Assembly (NCBI GenBank): GCA_900637135.1 | Contig: LR134353.1 | Span: 1-64,000, forward strand | Source of the DNA: Mycolicibacterium flavescens | GTDB taxonomy: Bacteria; Actinomycetota; Actinomycetes; Mycobacteriales; Mycobacteriaceae | DNA length: 64,000 nucleotides | Direction of reading: 5' to 3' | The notes under the pieces: generated by a model | Seen by the model: only the letters and a program-made list of their open reading frames with translations | Database searches by the model: none | Told to the model about the DNA's origin: nothing | Made by a program: the position numbers and the translations under genes | Shown here: positions 13,226 through 23,103 of the stretch, piece after piece | How the letters are laid out: every line of letters begins with the position of its first letter | How positions within the stretch are numbered: position 1 is the stretch's first letter

Positions 13226-13288
13226 CTCAGTTGGTAGAGCGCTACCTTTGCAAGGTAGATGTCAGGAGTTCGATTCTCCTAGGCTCCA
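13216..13288 (+). tRNA. alaT: tRNA-Ala (TGC)
   Basis: Acceptor GGGGCCT / AGGCTCC (one G-T pair), anticodon arm CTACC-TTTGCAA-GGTAG with anticodon TGC, T arm CAGGAG-TTCGATT-CTCCT, discriminator A at 13288. The first ten bases are also the end of the upstream microprotein gene. Confidence 0.98.
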
Positions 13289-13317
13289 CTTCGATTCCCG
13301 GCCGACCCTGAAATCGC

Positions 13318-13758
13318 TCAGGGTTTCGGCGTCACTTCCACACTCGGCGGCAGCGGCGAGGGCTCGGGCTGCGTCGACCGGCGCACGATCGAGAACGCCA
13401 CCGCTCCCCCGGCCAACGCGACGACACCGGCCGCCGCCAACACCAGCCGGCGTCTGCGCTGTCGGGTCTTGGCCGCACGCGTAGGAGCCGTTCCTTGCAA
13501 CACCTGGGAAACGGCTTCCTGCGCTGCGACGAGCTCCTGCGCGATCGCCTGTTGCGCGGCGGCCAGGTCCTCGCTCAGCTGAGCCTTGATGCGGCCCCGG
13601 CGATACCGGTCCCCCACCCACGCCGCCGACGACTGTGCACCGTTGACCCCGAGACCCAGAGCGCCGCGCGTGACATCGACCGGCCCGACCGCCGTGTACT
13701 TCAGGCCGCGGCTCAACCGCTGGCCGGGGCTCAACCGGATCTCGGTCCTGGTGCTCAT
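13318..13758 (-). CDS. cwsA: Cell wall synthesis protein CwsA
   Basis: CwsA is a small membrane protein that in M. tuberculosis and M. smegmatis interacts with CrgA and Wag31 and contributes to division and polar growth. The frame is open to 13878, but the conserved N-terminus (RLSPGQRLSRGLKYTAVGPVDVTRG) puts the start at the ATG at 13758, giving 146 residues. An amphipathic, Ala/Gln-rich coiled-coil-like stretch (about 50-95) precedes one transmembrane span near the C-terminus (VLAAAGVVALAGGAVAFSIV). The PEPSPLPPSVEVTPKP tail matches the M. tuberculosis ending. It lies between tRNA-Ala and ppiA, the usual place. Confidence 0.92.
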   Translation of the reverse strand: MSTRTEIRLSPGQRLSRGLKYTAVGPVDVTRGALGLGVNGAQSSAAWVGDRYRRGRIKAQLSEDLAAAQQAIAQELVAAQEAVSQVLQGTAPTRAAKTRQRRRRLVLAAAGVVALAGGAVAFSIVRRSTQPEPSPLPPSVEVTPKP

Positions 13759-13864
13759 GGGCGTGCCTTTCTCGCGGCCGGGGTGCGACCACAACAGCCT
13801 GCCATTTACGCGAACCCAACGGTGCCGGAAGGGCGCCGAACGCGGCGTGGCACACTGACATCCC

Positions 13865-14392
13865 GTGACGAGCCCCATTCAGACAGCGACCGCGACACTG
13901 CACACCAACCGCGGCGACATCAAGATCGCACTCTTCGGTAACCACGCGCCCAAGACCGTGGCCAACTTCGTCGGCCTTGCGCAGGGAACCAAGGACTACA
14001 GCGGTGAGAACGCATCGGGCGGCACGTCCGGACCCTTCTACGACGGCGTGGTCTTCCACCGCATCATCGACGGCTTCATGATCCAGGGCGGCGACCCCAC
14101 CGGTACGGGTCGCGGCGGGCCGGGCTACAAGTTCGAAGACGAGTTCCACCCCGAGTTGCAGTTCGACCGGCCCTACCTGCTGGCCATGGCCAACGCAGGA
14201 CCCGGCACCAACGGCTCGCAGTTCTTCATCACGGTCACCAAGACCCCGCACCTCAATCGCAAGCACACGATCTTCGGCGAGGTCGTCGACCCGGAATCGC
14301 AGAAGGTGGTCGACGCCATCGCGACCACCGCGACCGACCGCAGCGACCGTCCGACCGACCCCGTGGTCGTCGATTCGATCACGATCGCCTGA
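13865..14392 (+). CDS. ppiA: Peptidyl-prolyl cis-trans isomerase A (cyclophilin)
   Basis: A cytoplasmic cyclophilin that catalyses proline isomerisation during folding. The 175 residues form one cyclophilin domain: [27 protein letters not shown], catalytic-site [26 protein letters not shown], and [18 protein letters not shown]. No signal peptide is present. The GTG at 13865 is the likely start. It is divergent from cwsA across about 106 bp. Confidence 0.96.
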   Translation: MTSPIQTATATLHTNRGDIKIALFGNHAPKTVANFVGLAQGTKDYSGENASGGTSGPFYDGVVFHRIIDGFMIQGGDPTGTGRGGPGYKFEDEFHPELQFDRPYLLAMANAGPGTNGSQFFITVTKTPHLNRKHTIFGEVVDPESQKVVDAIATTATDRSDRPTDPVVVDSITIA

Positions 14393-14417
14393 TCTAAAAC
14401 CCGCCCTACACGTCGCC

Positions 14418-14471
14418 GAGACGACGGTTTCTGACGGATTTCGCGCCGTACGTATCAGAAACCGTAGTCTC
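14418..14471. terminator. Bidirectional terminator-like inverted repeat
   Basis: Two 17-base arms (14418-14434 and 14455-14471) are complementary with one mismatch around a 20-base loop. It sits between the convergent ppiA and PH-domain genes, so it could end transcripts from both sides. No clear U-run is present. Confidence 0.55.
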
Positions 14472-14492
14472 GCGCGCCTGCACGCCTGCTGG

Positions 14493-14915
14493 TCAGGCAC
14501 CCGGGCCGGCGTAGCCGGTCTGGGTCAGCACGTCGAGTACGTGCAGCGGGTCGGTGCCCAGATCCCAACGGGTGAACACGATCAGGTCGCCGCTGTTGGT
14601 GTCGATCTCAAGAAGCCGGACTTTGCGGGCCAACCGGCGGAACTCGGTGATCCGGATCACTTTGATCTCGGTGCGTGGCAAAACTCTGGTGCCGAACCAC
14701 CCGCGGCTGACTAGGGCGTCATTTTCGATTGCCAGCTTGGGTCGTGCCCGCCACGAGAAGATTGCAAACACGAGCAAACCCACCCCGGCAACGCCCCCAA
14801 GAAGACGCCCCGGCGGGTCTGTGATCAGGCTCACAGCGAAGCTAGCCAAGATAATTCCGCCTACGGCGCACGCGGCGATGCCACCGACGGGTGGGCTCCA
14901 CTGAGTTTGCTGCAC
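14493..14915 (-). CDS. PH-domain membrane protein (Rv0010c-like)
   Basis: The 140-residue protein matches M. tuberculosis Rv0010c in order and sequence character (WRARPKLAIENDAL, RWDLGTDP, YAGPG end). Two closely spaced hydrophobic spans (about 12-32 and 38-55) are followed by a bacterial PH-like domain resembling YdbT/DUF2244-type modules. The GTG at 14915 (VQQTQW) is preferred over the ATG at 14960 because it matches the homologue's start and has a GGAG upstream. The function is unknown, and the neighbours suggest a cell-envelope role. Confidence 0.85.
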   Translation of the reverse strand: MQQTQWSPPVGGIAACAVGGIILASFAVSLITDPPGRLLGGVAGVGLLVFAIFSWRARPKLAIENDALVSRGWFGTRVLPRTEIKVIRITEFRRLARKVRLLEIDTNSGDLIVFTRWDLGTDPLHVLDVLTQTGYAGPGA

Positions 14916-15069
14916 GCGTTCTCCACACCCTTCCACCGGGACATATGCGGTTATCCCCAAGTGCTATCCCCAATGGGGATGAATCACATCCGTGTGATCC
15001 GATTACCGAACGGTTGCTGGCAGGGTAACGCCAGGCGACGAGGTTGAATTCATTTCCGGGGGAAGGATC

Positions 15070-15333
15070 TCAGCGCCACCGCATGGTGAGCAACAACCCG
15101 GTAATCATGAAGGCAAAGGCGATCGCGTAGTTCCACGGGCCGAGCTCGGCGAGGAACGGGATGGCCGAGGACGCCAGCTGGAAGACCAGCAGCCAGACCA
15201 AGCCGATCAGCATCAGGCTGACGAACAGCACGACGAACCAGGTGCTCGACGGCCCGGCTTTGACCTTGACGGGCGTACGGCTCACCGGGTTGGCGGCGAA
15301 GTCGTTCTTCTTGCGGACCTTGGACTTGGGCAT
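15070..15333 (-). CDS. crgA: Cell division protein CrgA
   Basis: CrgA is a small divisome membrane protein that binds FtsZ, FtsQ, FtsI and CwsA in mycobacteria. The 87 residues have a basic cytoplasmic N-terminus ([17 protein letters not shown]) and two transmembrane helices (about 31-53 and 66-85). The length and topology fit the family. The start is ATG at 15333. It is divergent from the DUF881 gene. Confidence 0.96.
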   Translation of the reverse strand: MPKSKVRKKNDFAANPVSRTPVKVKAGPSSTWFVVLFVSLMLIGLVWLLVFQLASSAIPFLAELGPWNYAIAFAFMITGLLLTMRWR

Positions 15334-15427
15334 GGGTGACCTTCGGGACTACTTCGGAACTACTTGAGTGCGACGATGTACCTACGAGCCTAACGCAGGC
15401 CCGGCACACCAGAGTCAAGGAAGCCAG

Positions 15428-16213
15428 TTGCAGCGGTCGCATCGTCGGAAGCCGACGCCTCAGGCGGTCGGTCGGCGGTCGACGACGTGGCGGTACGGGG
15501 TGCCGGTGGTCTGTGTGCTCGCCGGTCTGCTGCTCGCCGCCACCCACGGTGTCTCCGGCGGCGACGAGATCCGGCGCAGCGATGCCCCGCGTCTGGTCGA
15601 CCTGGTCCGCGAGACCCAGCAGTCCGTGGACCGGCTCAGCGCAGAACGCGATGCGCTGGTGTCGACCGTCGACAGTCACCACGGGGGCAGCCCGGGCGCG
15701 GATGCGGCCCTGACCGCGATCACCGCACGCTCGGCGCGGCTGGCCGCCGAGGCGGGCCTGGAACCGATACTCGGCCCAGGCCTGGTCGTCACGCTCAACG
15801 ACGCGCAACGCGACGCCGAGGGCCGCTTCCCCCGCGACGCCACCCCCGACGACCTCGTGGTGCACCAGCAGGACATCGACGCCGTGCTGAACGCGTTGTG
15901 GAGCGCGGGGGCCGAGGGCATTCAGATGCAGGACCAGCGCATCATCGGCACGTCGGCGCCCAGGTGCGTCGGCAACACCCTGCTGCTCAACGGGCGCACG
16001 TACAGTCCGCCCTACGTCATCACCGCGATCGGCGACGCGCCCGCGATGCAGGCGGCGTTGGCGGCTGCTCCCCTTGTCACGCTCTACCGCCAGTACGTGG
16101 TGCGGTTCGGCCTGGGTTATTCGGAAGATCCGCGGGCGTCGGTCGAACTGGTCGGCCACAAGGAGCCGCTGCGGATGCAATTCGCCAAGCCCGCGGGACC
16201 GATCGGATATTGA
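15428..16213 (+). CDS. DUF881 membrane-anchored protein (Rv0012-like)
   Basis: A single N-terminal membrane span (VPVVCVLAGLLLAATHGVSGG) is followed by a coiled-coil-like segment (VDLVRETQQSVDRLSAERDAL) and the DUF881 domain with VVHQQDIDAVLNALWSAGAEGIQMQDQRI. The fold is thought to be extracytoplasmic and its role is unsettled. The frame is open from a GTG at 15368. The TTG at 15428 is preferred because AAGGAAG lies just before it and the resulting 261 residues match Rv0012 (262). The position between crgA and trpG suggests an envelope or division role. Confidence 0.85.
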   Translation: MQRSHRRKPTPQAVGRRSTTWRYGVPVVCVLAGLLLAATHGVSGGDEIRRSDAPRLVDLVRETQQSVDRLSAERDALVSTVDSHHGGSPGADAALTAITARSARLAAEAGLEPILGPGLVVTLNDAQRDAEGRFPRDATPDDLVVHQQDIDAVLNALWSAGAEGIQMQDQRIIGTSAPRCVGNTLLLNGRTYSPPYVITAIGDAPAMQAALAAAPLVTLYRQYVVRFGLGYSEDPRASVELVGHKEPLRMQFAKPAGPIGY

Positions 16214-16290
16214 TCGGGGCCTGCGCCGGTGTGGCACGTCGCACCCGGCGCGATCCGGTAGGCCGAACGCGCAACCAGTAACCTGTGCTG

Positions 16291-16977
16291 ATGCAGGTCC
16301 TGGTCGTCGACAACTACGACAGCTTCGTGTTCAACCTAGTGCAGTATCTCGGTCAGCTCGGGGTGCAGGCTCAGGTGTGGCGCAACGACGACGACCGACT
16401 GGCCACCGATGCCGATATCGCCAAGGCCGCCGCTGATTTCGACGGAGTGCTGCTGTCCCCCGGCCCCGGCACGCCCGAGCGGGCGGGCGCCTCGATCCCG
16501 CTCGTCAAGGCGTGCGCCACGGCCGGTACCCCGCTGCTGGGCGTCTGCCTCGGGCACCAGGCGATCGGGGTCGCGTTCGGCGGCACCGTGGACCGCGCAC
16601 CCGAACTGCTGCACGGTAAGACCAGCGTCGTCCACCACACGAATTCCGGTGTGATGCAACGGCTTCCGAATCCGTTCACCGCCACCAGGTACCACTCACT
16701 GACGATCCTGCCCGACACGGTGCCCGACGAACTCGAGGTCATCGCGCGCACTGAAGGCGGCGTCATCATGGCTGTGCGCCATGTCGGGCTGCCGATCCAC
16801 GGCGTGCAATTCCATCCCGAGTCGATCCTGACCGAGGGTGGTCACCGGATGCTGGCGAACTGGCTGAGCTACTGCGGCGCCGCGCCCACCGAGTCCCTGG
16901 TTCGGCAGCTCGAAGACGAAGTCTCCAGCGCTATCGCCGCGGGCCGGGAAGCGACTACGACGCGAAGCTCAGCGTGA
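16291..16977 (+). CDS. trpG: Glutamine amidotransferase, anthranilate/aminodeoxychorismate synthase component II
   Basis: A class I glutaminase subunit that passes ammonia to a chorismate-using partner for tryptophan (TrpE) or folate (PabB) synthesis. The 228 residues include LVVDNYDSF, the nucleophile Cys in GVCLGHQAI, and the His-Glu pair in GVQFHPESILT. ATG at 16291 gives the family start, and a GTG two codons earlier is also possible. trpG versus pabA cannot be settled here, since this lineage often has a single amphibolic subunit. Its 3' end overlaps convergent pknB by 23 bp. Confidence 0.93.
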   Translation: MQVLVVDNYDSFVFNLVQYLGQLGVQAQVWRNDDDRLATDADIAKAAADFDGVLLSPGPGTPERAGASIPLVKACATAGTPLLGVCLGHQAIGVAFGGTVDRAPELLHGKTSVVHHTNSGVMQRLPNPFTATRYHSLTILPDTVPDELEVIARTEGGVIMAVRHVGLPIHGVQFHPESILTEGGHRMLANWLSYCGAAPTESLVRQLEDEVSSAIAAGREATTTRSSA

Positions 16978-18828
16978 TCGTGTCCCCGAAGTTGACGCCG
17001 CTACCCGGCGCCGGGTTCTGCGTCACCACCGCGTTGGTGCGCTGACCGCTGTTCTGCACGTCGGCGCCCTTGTCCAGGAAGCCCGTCCAGCCCAGCGCGC
17101 GTAGCCGCGGCTCCGCGTCCGTCCAGAACATGCCCCGCAGGTCGGGCATCAGGAACTGGTTGCACGCCGACAGCTGCAGCTGGATGGGCGCGTCGACCGC
17201 CGTGTCCTGGCCGGCCGTAGGCAGGGTGCCGATGACCTGTCCGCACGGTTCGGGGCTGTCGATTTGGACAGACACCACATTGGTGAACCCGGCGGCGGTC
17301 AGGATCTGACGCGCCGGCGCCTCCGGCTGATTCTCGACGCTCGGTACGGGACGGCTCTGCGGACCGGAACCGACGATGATCGTGATCTCGTTGGTGATCG
17401 CGGACGTCTGGTTGGCCGGGGGATTGGTGCCGAGCACCTTGTCCTTCAGCTCGGGTGTCGACGGCGACGATGACGACTTGAACTTCTCGAAGCCGGCCTC
17501 TTTCAGCCGCTCCGTCGCCTGGGTGTAGGACAGGTTCTTGACGTCGGGGACCTCGCGCTGCTCCGGGCCGGTGGAGACGTTGATGGTGATCTCCTCGCCC
17601 GCTTCGACCGACGAGTCGGCGCTGGGATCGGTGCCGATCACGTGGTCGGGAGGCACCGTCGAGTCCGGACGCTGTTGGGTCCTGGTCTTGAATCCGCGGT
17701 TCTGCAGCTCGGCGATCGCGTCCGCCGACGGCTGACCGCTGACGTCGGGCACTTCGACGCTGCGGGTGGTTCCGCCGAACATGTTGATCGCGACGGTGAC
17801 CACGACCGTCAGGATGGCCAGCACCGCGACCGCAGCCAGCCACCGGGCGACCGAGCCGCGACGGACGCGGTCGGAGTCGTCGGGGGCCGGCACCGGGGGC
17901 ATCGGGTCGATCGGCTCGGTGCGCTCGTGGCCCGTCGGCGCCGACAGCAGCGAGCTGCGTTCGGCGTCGGTGAACACCTTGGGCGCTTCCGGTTGTTCGC
18001 CGCTGTGCACCCGGACCAGATCGGCGCGCATCTCGGCGGCGGTCTGATACCGGTTGTCGGGGTTTTTGGCCAACGACTTGAGCACCACCGCGTCCAGTTC
18101 GGGGCCGATCGCGGGATTGCGCTGCGACGGCGGTACCGGATCCTCACGGACGTGCTGGTAGGCCACCGCCACCGGCGAGTCACCGATGAAAGGTGGCTCC
18201 CCGGTGAGGATTTCGTAGAGCACGCAGCCCAGCGAGTAGACGTCGGAACGGGCGTCGACCTTCTCGCCGCGGGCCTGTTCGGGTGACAGGTACTGCGCGG
18301 TGCCGATCACCGCCGCGGTCTGGGTGACGCTGTTGGCGTCGGCCAGTGCCCGGGCGATGCCGAAGTCCATCACCTTCACCGCACCGGTCTTGCTGATCAT
18401 GATGTTGGCCGGTTTGACGTCGCGGTGGATGATGCCGTGCTGATGGCTGAAGTTCAGTGCCTGGCAGGCGTCGGCAATCACCTCGATCGCCCGCCGCGCC
18501 TCCATCGGGCCGTCGTTGTGGACGATGTCGCGCAGCGTCACGCCGTCGACGTACTCCATGACGATGTAGGGCAGCGGGCCTTGAGGGGTCTCGGCTTCGC
18601 CGGTGTCGTAGACCGCGACGATGGCCGGGTGGTTGAGCGCCGCGGCGTTCTGGGCCTCGCGACGGAACCTTAGATAGAAGCTCGGGTCGCGGGCGAGGTC
18701 GGCGCGCAGCACCTTGATCGCGACGTCGCGGTGCAGGCGTACGTCGCGCGCGAGGTGGACCTCGGACATGCCGCCGAAGCCGAGGATCTCGCCGAGCTCA
18801 TAGCGGTCGGACAGGTGTTGCGGGGTCG

Positions 18829-18832
<4 letters not shown>
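16955..18832 (-). CDS. pknB: Serine/threonine protein kinase PknB
   Basis: A transmembrane receptor kinase that senses muropeptides/lipid II and controls growth and peptidoglycan synthesis. The 625 residues have a cytoplasmic kinase domain (about 1-280) with VAIKVLR lysine, HRDVKPAN catalytic loop, DFG, and an activation loop with the [12 protein letters not shown] threonines. A juxtamembrane segment, one transmembrane helix (about 333-352) and four extracellular PASTA repeats follow, beginning near [24 protein letters not shown] and MPDLRGMF. The start overlaps the pknA stop (ATGA). It is the last gene of the fhaA-pknB run. Confidence 0.98.
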
Positions 18833-20172
<1,340 letters not shown>

Positions 20173-20218
20173 AAGGCCCCCTGGTCACAAGCCGCGCAGT
20201 CCGCCTGCTGCCGGGCTG

Positions 20219-21694
20219 TCATGAGCCCTCCCGCAGGGCCGCGGCGATCGTGGCCCGGCCGATCGGAGCGGCCAGCGCGCCGCCGGTCGCCGACAGCCGG
20301 TTACCGCCGTTCTCGACCAGAACCGCGACCGCCACCTTGGGGGCCTGAGCCGGGGCGAAGGCGATGTACCAGGCATGCGGAGGGGTGTTGCGTGGATCGG
20401 TACCGTGCTCCGCTGTGCCGGTCTTGGATGCGATCTGCACGCCGGCGATGGCTCCCTTCTGCTGAGTCACCTGCTCGGCGGCGACCATCAAGTCCGTAAG
20501 TGTATCGGCGACCTGCTCCGACACCGCCCGGCGCTGCTCCTGCGGCGCCGTCGTGGCGATGTTCGTGAGGTCCGGTCCCTTCAGGTTATCGACCAGGTAC
20601 GGCTTCATCGCCACTCCTTTGTTGGCGATGGCCGCGGCGATCTGGGCGTTCTGCAGGGGCGTGAGCGCGACGTCCTTCTGCCCGATGCTCGACATGCCCA
20701 GCGCGGCGGCGTCGGGGATGGGACCGATGCCGGACTCGACCACCTGCAGCGGGATCGTCGGCGCCGGTGCATCGAGCCCGAACCCACGCGCCGTCGAACG
20801 CAGCGCGTCGGCGCCGGTGTCGATCCCCAGCTCGACGAACGCGGTGTTGCAGGACCGGGCGAACGCCTCCCGCAGCGACGTGGTGGGCCCGCCGCCGCAG
20901 GCCGAGCCGCCGAAGTTCTCCAGCGTTGCGGTGCTGTCCGGCAACGGGATTCGCGGTTCCGCGGTGAGCTGTGTGTTCACCGTAGCGCCGCGCTGCAGCG
21001 CAGCCGCGGTGGTGATCACCTTGAAGGTCGACCCCGGTGGGTAGGTCTCGGAGATCGCCCGATTCAGCAGCGGCGATTCGGGGTCGTCGCGCAGGCGTTG
21101 CCACGCCTCGGTCTGGGCGGCCATGTCGTGGGTGGCCAACAGGTTCGGGTCGTAGGACGGCGACGACACCATCGCCAGGATCTTGCCGGTCGACGGCTCG
21201 ATGGCCACCACCGAACCTTTGCACGGACCGTCGCAGCCCTCTTCCAGCGCGTCCCAGGCCGCCTGCTGCACCTGCGGCTTGATCGTGGTGTCGACGTTAC
21301 CGCCGCGCGGGTCGCGGCCGGTGAAGAAGTCGGCGAGCCTGCGGCCGAACAGGCGCTCGTCGGAGCCGTTGAGGATGGAGTCCTCGGCACGTTCCAGCCC
21401 GCTGCTCGAATACTGCAGCGAGTAGAAGCCGGTGACCGGGGCGTAGGCCAGCGGATTTGGATACACCCGCAGGAAGCGGAACCGGCCGTTGGTGGACACC
21501 GAATACGCCAGCAGCTGGCCGCCCGCGGAGACCTGCCCGCGCTGCCGGGAGTACTCATCGAGCAGCACCCGCTGGTTGCGCGGATCCGAGCGCAGCCCGT
21601 CGGCCGTCAAGACCTGCGTCAGCGTGGCATTGCCCAACAACAGCACGATCAAGGCCATGACCGTGACGGCAATGCGGCGCAGTGAGGTGTTCAT
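20219..21694 (-). CDS. pbpA: Penicillin-binding protein PbpA (class B transpeptidase)
   Basis: A membrane-anchored DD-transpeptidase that cross-links peptidoglycan, needed for septation in mycobacteria and acted on by PknB. The true start is the ATG at 21694 (MNTSLRRIAVTVMALIVLLLGNA), which overlaps the rodA stop; the longer frame upstream is ignored. The 491 residues have an N-terminal membrane anchor, a PBP-dimer-type region, and a transpeptidase domain with active-site STFK, SCN and KTG motifs (GSTFKVITT, ARSCNTAF, SKTGTAEHG). Confidence 0.97.
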   Translation of the reverse strand: MNTSLRRIAVTVMALIVLLLGNATLTQVLTADGLRSDPRNQRVLLDEYSRQRGQVSAGGQLLAYSVSTNGRFRFLRVYPNPLAYAPVTGFYSLQYSSSGLERAEDSILNGSDERLFGRRLADFFTGRDPRGGNVDTTIKPQVQQAAWDALEEGCDGPCKGSVVAIEPSTGKILAMVSSPSYDPNLLATHDMAAQTEAWQRLRDDPESPLLNRAISETYPPGSTFKVITTAAALQRGATVNTQLTAEPRIPLPDSTATLENFGGSACGGGPTTSLREAFARSCNTAFVELGIDTGADALRSTARGFGLDAPAPTIPLQVVESGIGPIPDAAALGMSSIGQKDVALTPLQNAQIAAAIANKGVAMKPYLVDNLKGPDLTNIATTAPQEQRRAVSEQVADTLTDLMVAAEQVTQQKGAIAGVQIASKTGTAEHGTDPRNTPPHAWYIAFAPAQAPKVAVAVLVENGGNRLSATGGALAAPIGRATIAAALREGS

Positions 21695-23103
21695 ACTTTC
21701 TCGATCACCTCGGTGCTGGCCGCCGCGATCGGGGTGGGTGCCTGGGGGCCGGCGATGATCGGGCGCCGCGCGGCGTGCGAAATGCGCACCAGGATCGCCA
21801 GCAGCACGTAGTTGGCCAGCAGCGACGAGCCGCCGTAGGACAGCCACGGCGTGGTCAACCCGGTCAGCGGAATGAGTTTGGTGACACCGCCGACGACGAT
21901 GAACAACTGCAGTGCGAGCGTGGAGGCCAGGCCCGCGGCGAGAAGCTTTCCGAAGCTGTCCCGCACGGCGATCGCGGTGCGCAGGCCCCGGATGATCACG
22001 ATGGTGTAGAGCATGAGCACCGCGGCCAGTCCCACCAAACCGAGCTCCTCACCGACCGCGGCGATGATGAAGTCGGTCGACGCGGCGGGAACCGTGCCGG
22101 GCTGACCGTTGCCGAGGCCGGTGCCGAAGATGCCCCCGGTGGCGAAGCTGAACAGCGACTGCACCATCTGGTAGCCCGCGCCGTCGGGATCGGCGAACGG
22201 GTCGAGCCACGTCTGCACCCGCACCTGCACGTGGTCGAAAAGGTGATAAGCCACAACGCTTCCCGCGGCGAACAAGGCCAGCCCGATGACAACCCAGCTG
22301 AGCCGGTCGGTCGCCGCGTAGACGAGCACCAGAAACGACGCGTACAGCAGCAGCGAAGTGCCGAGGTCCTTCTCGAAAATCATCACGCCGACCGAGGCGA
22401 TCCACGCGGCCAGCAGTGGCGCGAGGTCACGGGGACGGGGCAGATCCATGCCGAGGACGTGTTTTCCGGCGCTGGTGAACACACTGCGCTTGGACACCAG
22501 GACCGCGGCGAAGAAGATCAGCAACAGAATCTTGGAGAACTCGGCGGGCTGAATCGAGAAGCCCGGCAAGCGGATCCAGATCTTGGCGCCGTTCTGTTCG
22601 GACAACGCGCGCGGCAGCACGGCGGGGATGGCGAGCAGGACGAGGCCGCTGAGCCCGCACACGTAGCCGTAGCGGGCCAGCAGGCGGTGGTCACGCAGGA
22701 AGATCACGATGAGCGAAAACCCGACGACGCCGAGCAGGGTCCACAGCATCTGCTGGTTCGCCGTGCCGCCGAGGCCGTCCTGGGACAGTTCGCCTGCGGC
22801 CAGGTCGAGGCGGTGGATCATCACCAGCCCCAAGCCGTTCAGCAGCGCGACGACCGGCAGCAACAGGGGATCGGCGTACGGGGCGAAGCGTCGTATCGCA
22901 AGGTGGGCACCGCTGAAGAGCGCCATGTAGGCGACGGTGTAGCGCGCGAGATCCCAGTGCAGTCCCTGTTCCTGGTTCGCCTCGACGAGCAGGAGCGCAA
23001 GGCTGGTGATGACGGTGGCGAAACCCAGCAGGAGCAGTTCGGCGTTGCGCCGGTTGGGAAGTGGAGGCGCGACGGAAACGGCGGACTGCGGTTGGGTCGT
23101 CAT
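21691..23103 (-). CDS. rodA: RodA, SEDS-family peptidoglycan polymerase
   Basis: SEDS proteins polymerise lipid II into glycan strands with a partner class B PBP; here the partner is encoded next to it as pbpA. The 470 residues are mostly hydrophobic with about ten to twelve predicted membrane spans. SEDS signatures are present: PAEFSKILLLIFFA, the cytoplasmic FEKDLGTSLL, GNGQPGTVPAASTDFI, and C-terminal IPLTGLTTPWLSYGGSSLLANY. It overlaps pstP (start) and pbpA (stop) by 4 bp each. Confidence 0.96.
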   Translation of the reverse strand: MTTQPQSAVSVAPPLPNRRNAELLLLGFATVITSLALLLVEANQEQGLHWDLARYTVAYMALFSGAHLAIRRFAPYADPLLLPVVALLNGLGLVMIHRLDLAAGELSQDGLGGTANQQMLWTLLGVVGFSLIVIFLRDHRLLARYGYVCGLSGLVLLAIPAVLPRALSEQNGAKIWIRLPGFSIQPAEFSKILLLIFFAAVLVSKRSVFTSAGKHVLGMDLPRPRDLAPLLAAWIASVGVMIFEKDLGTSLLLYASFLVLVYAATDRLSWVVIGLALFAAGSVVAYHLFDHVQVRVQTWLDPFADPDGAGYQMVQSLFSFATGGIFGTGLGNGQPGTVPAASTDFIIAAVGEELGLVGLAAVLMLYTIVIIRGLRTAIAVRDSFGKLLAAGLASTLALQLFIVVGGVTKLIPLTGLTTPWLSYGGSSLLANYVLLAILVRISHAARRPIIAGPQAPTPIAAASTEVIEKV

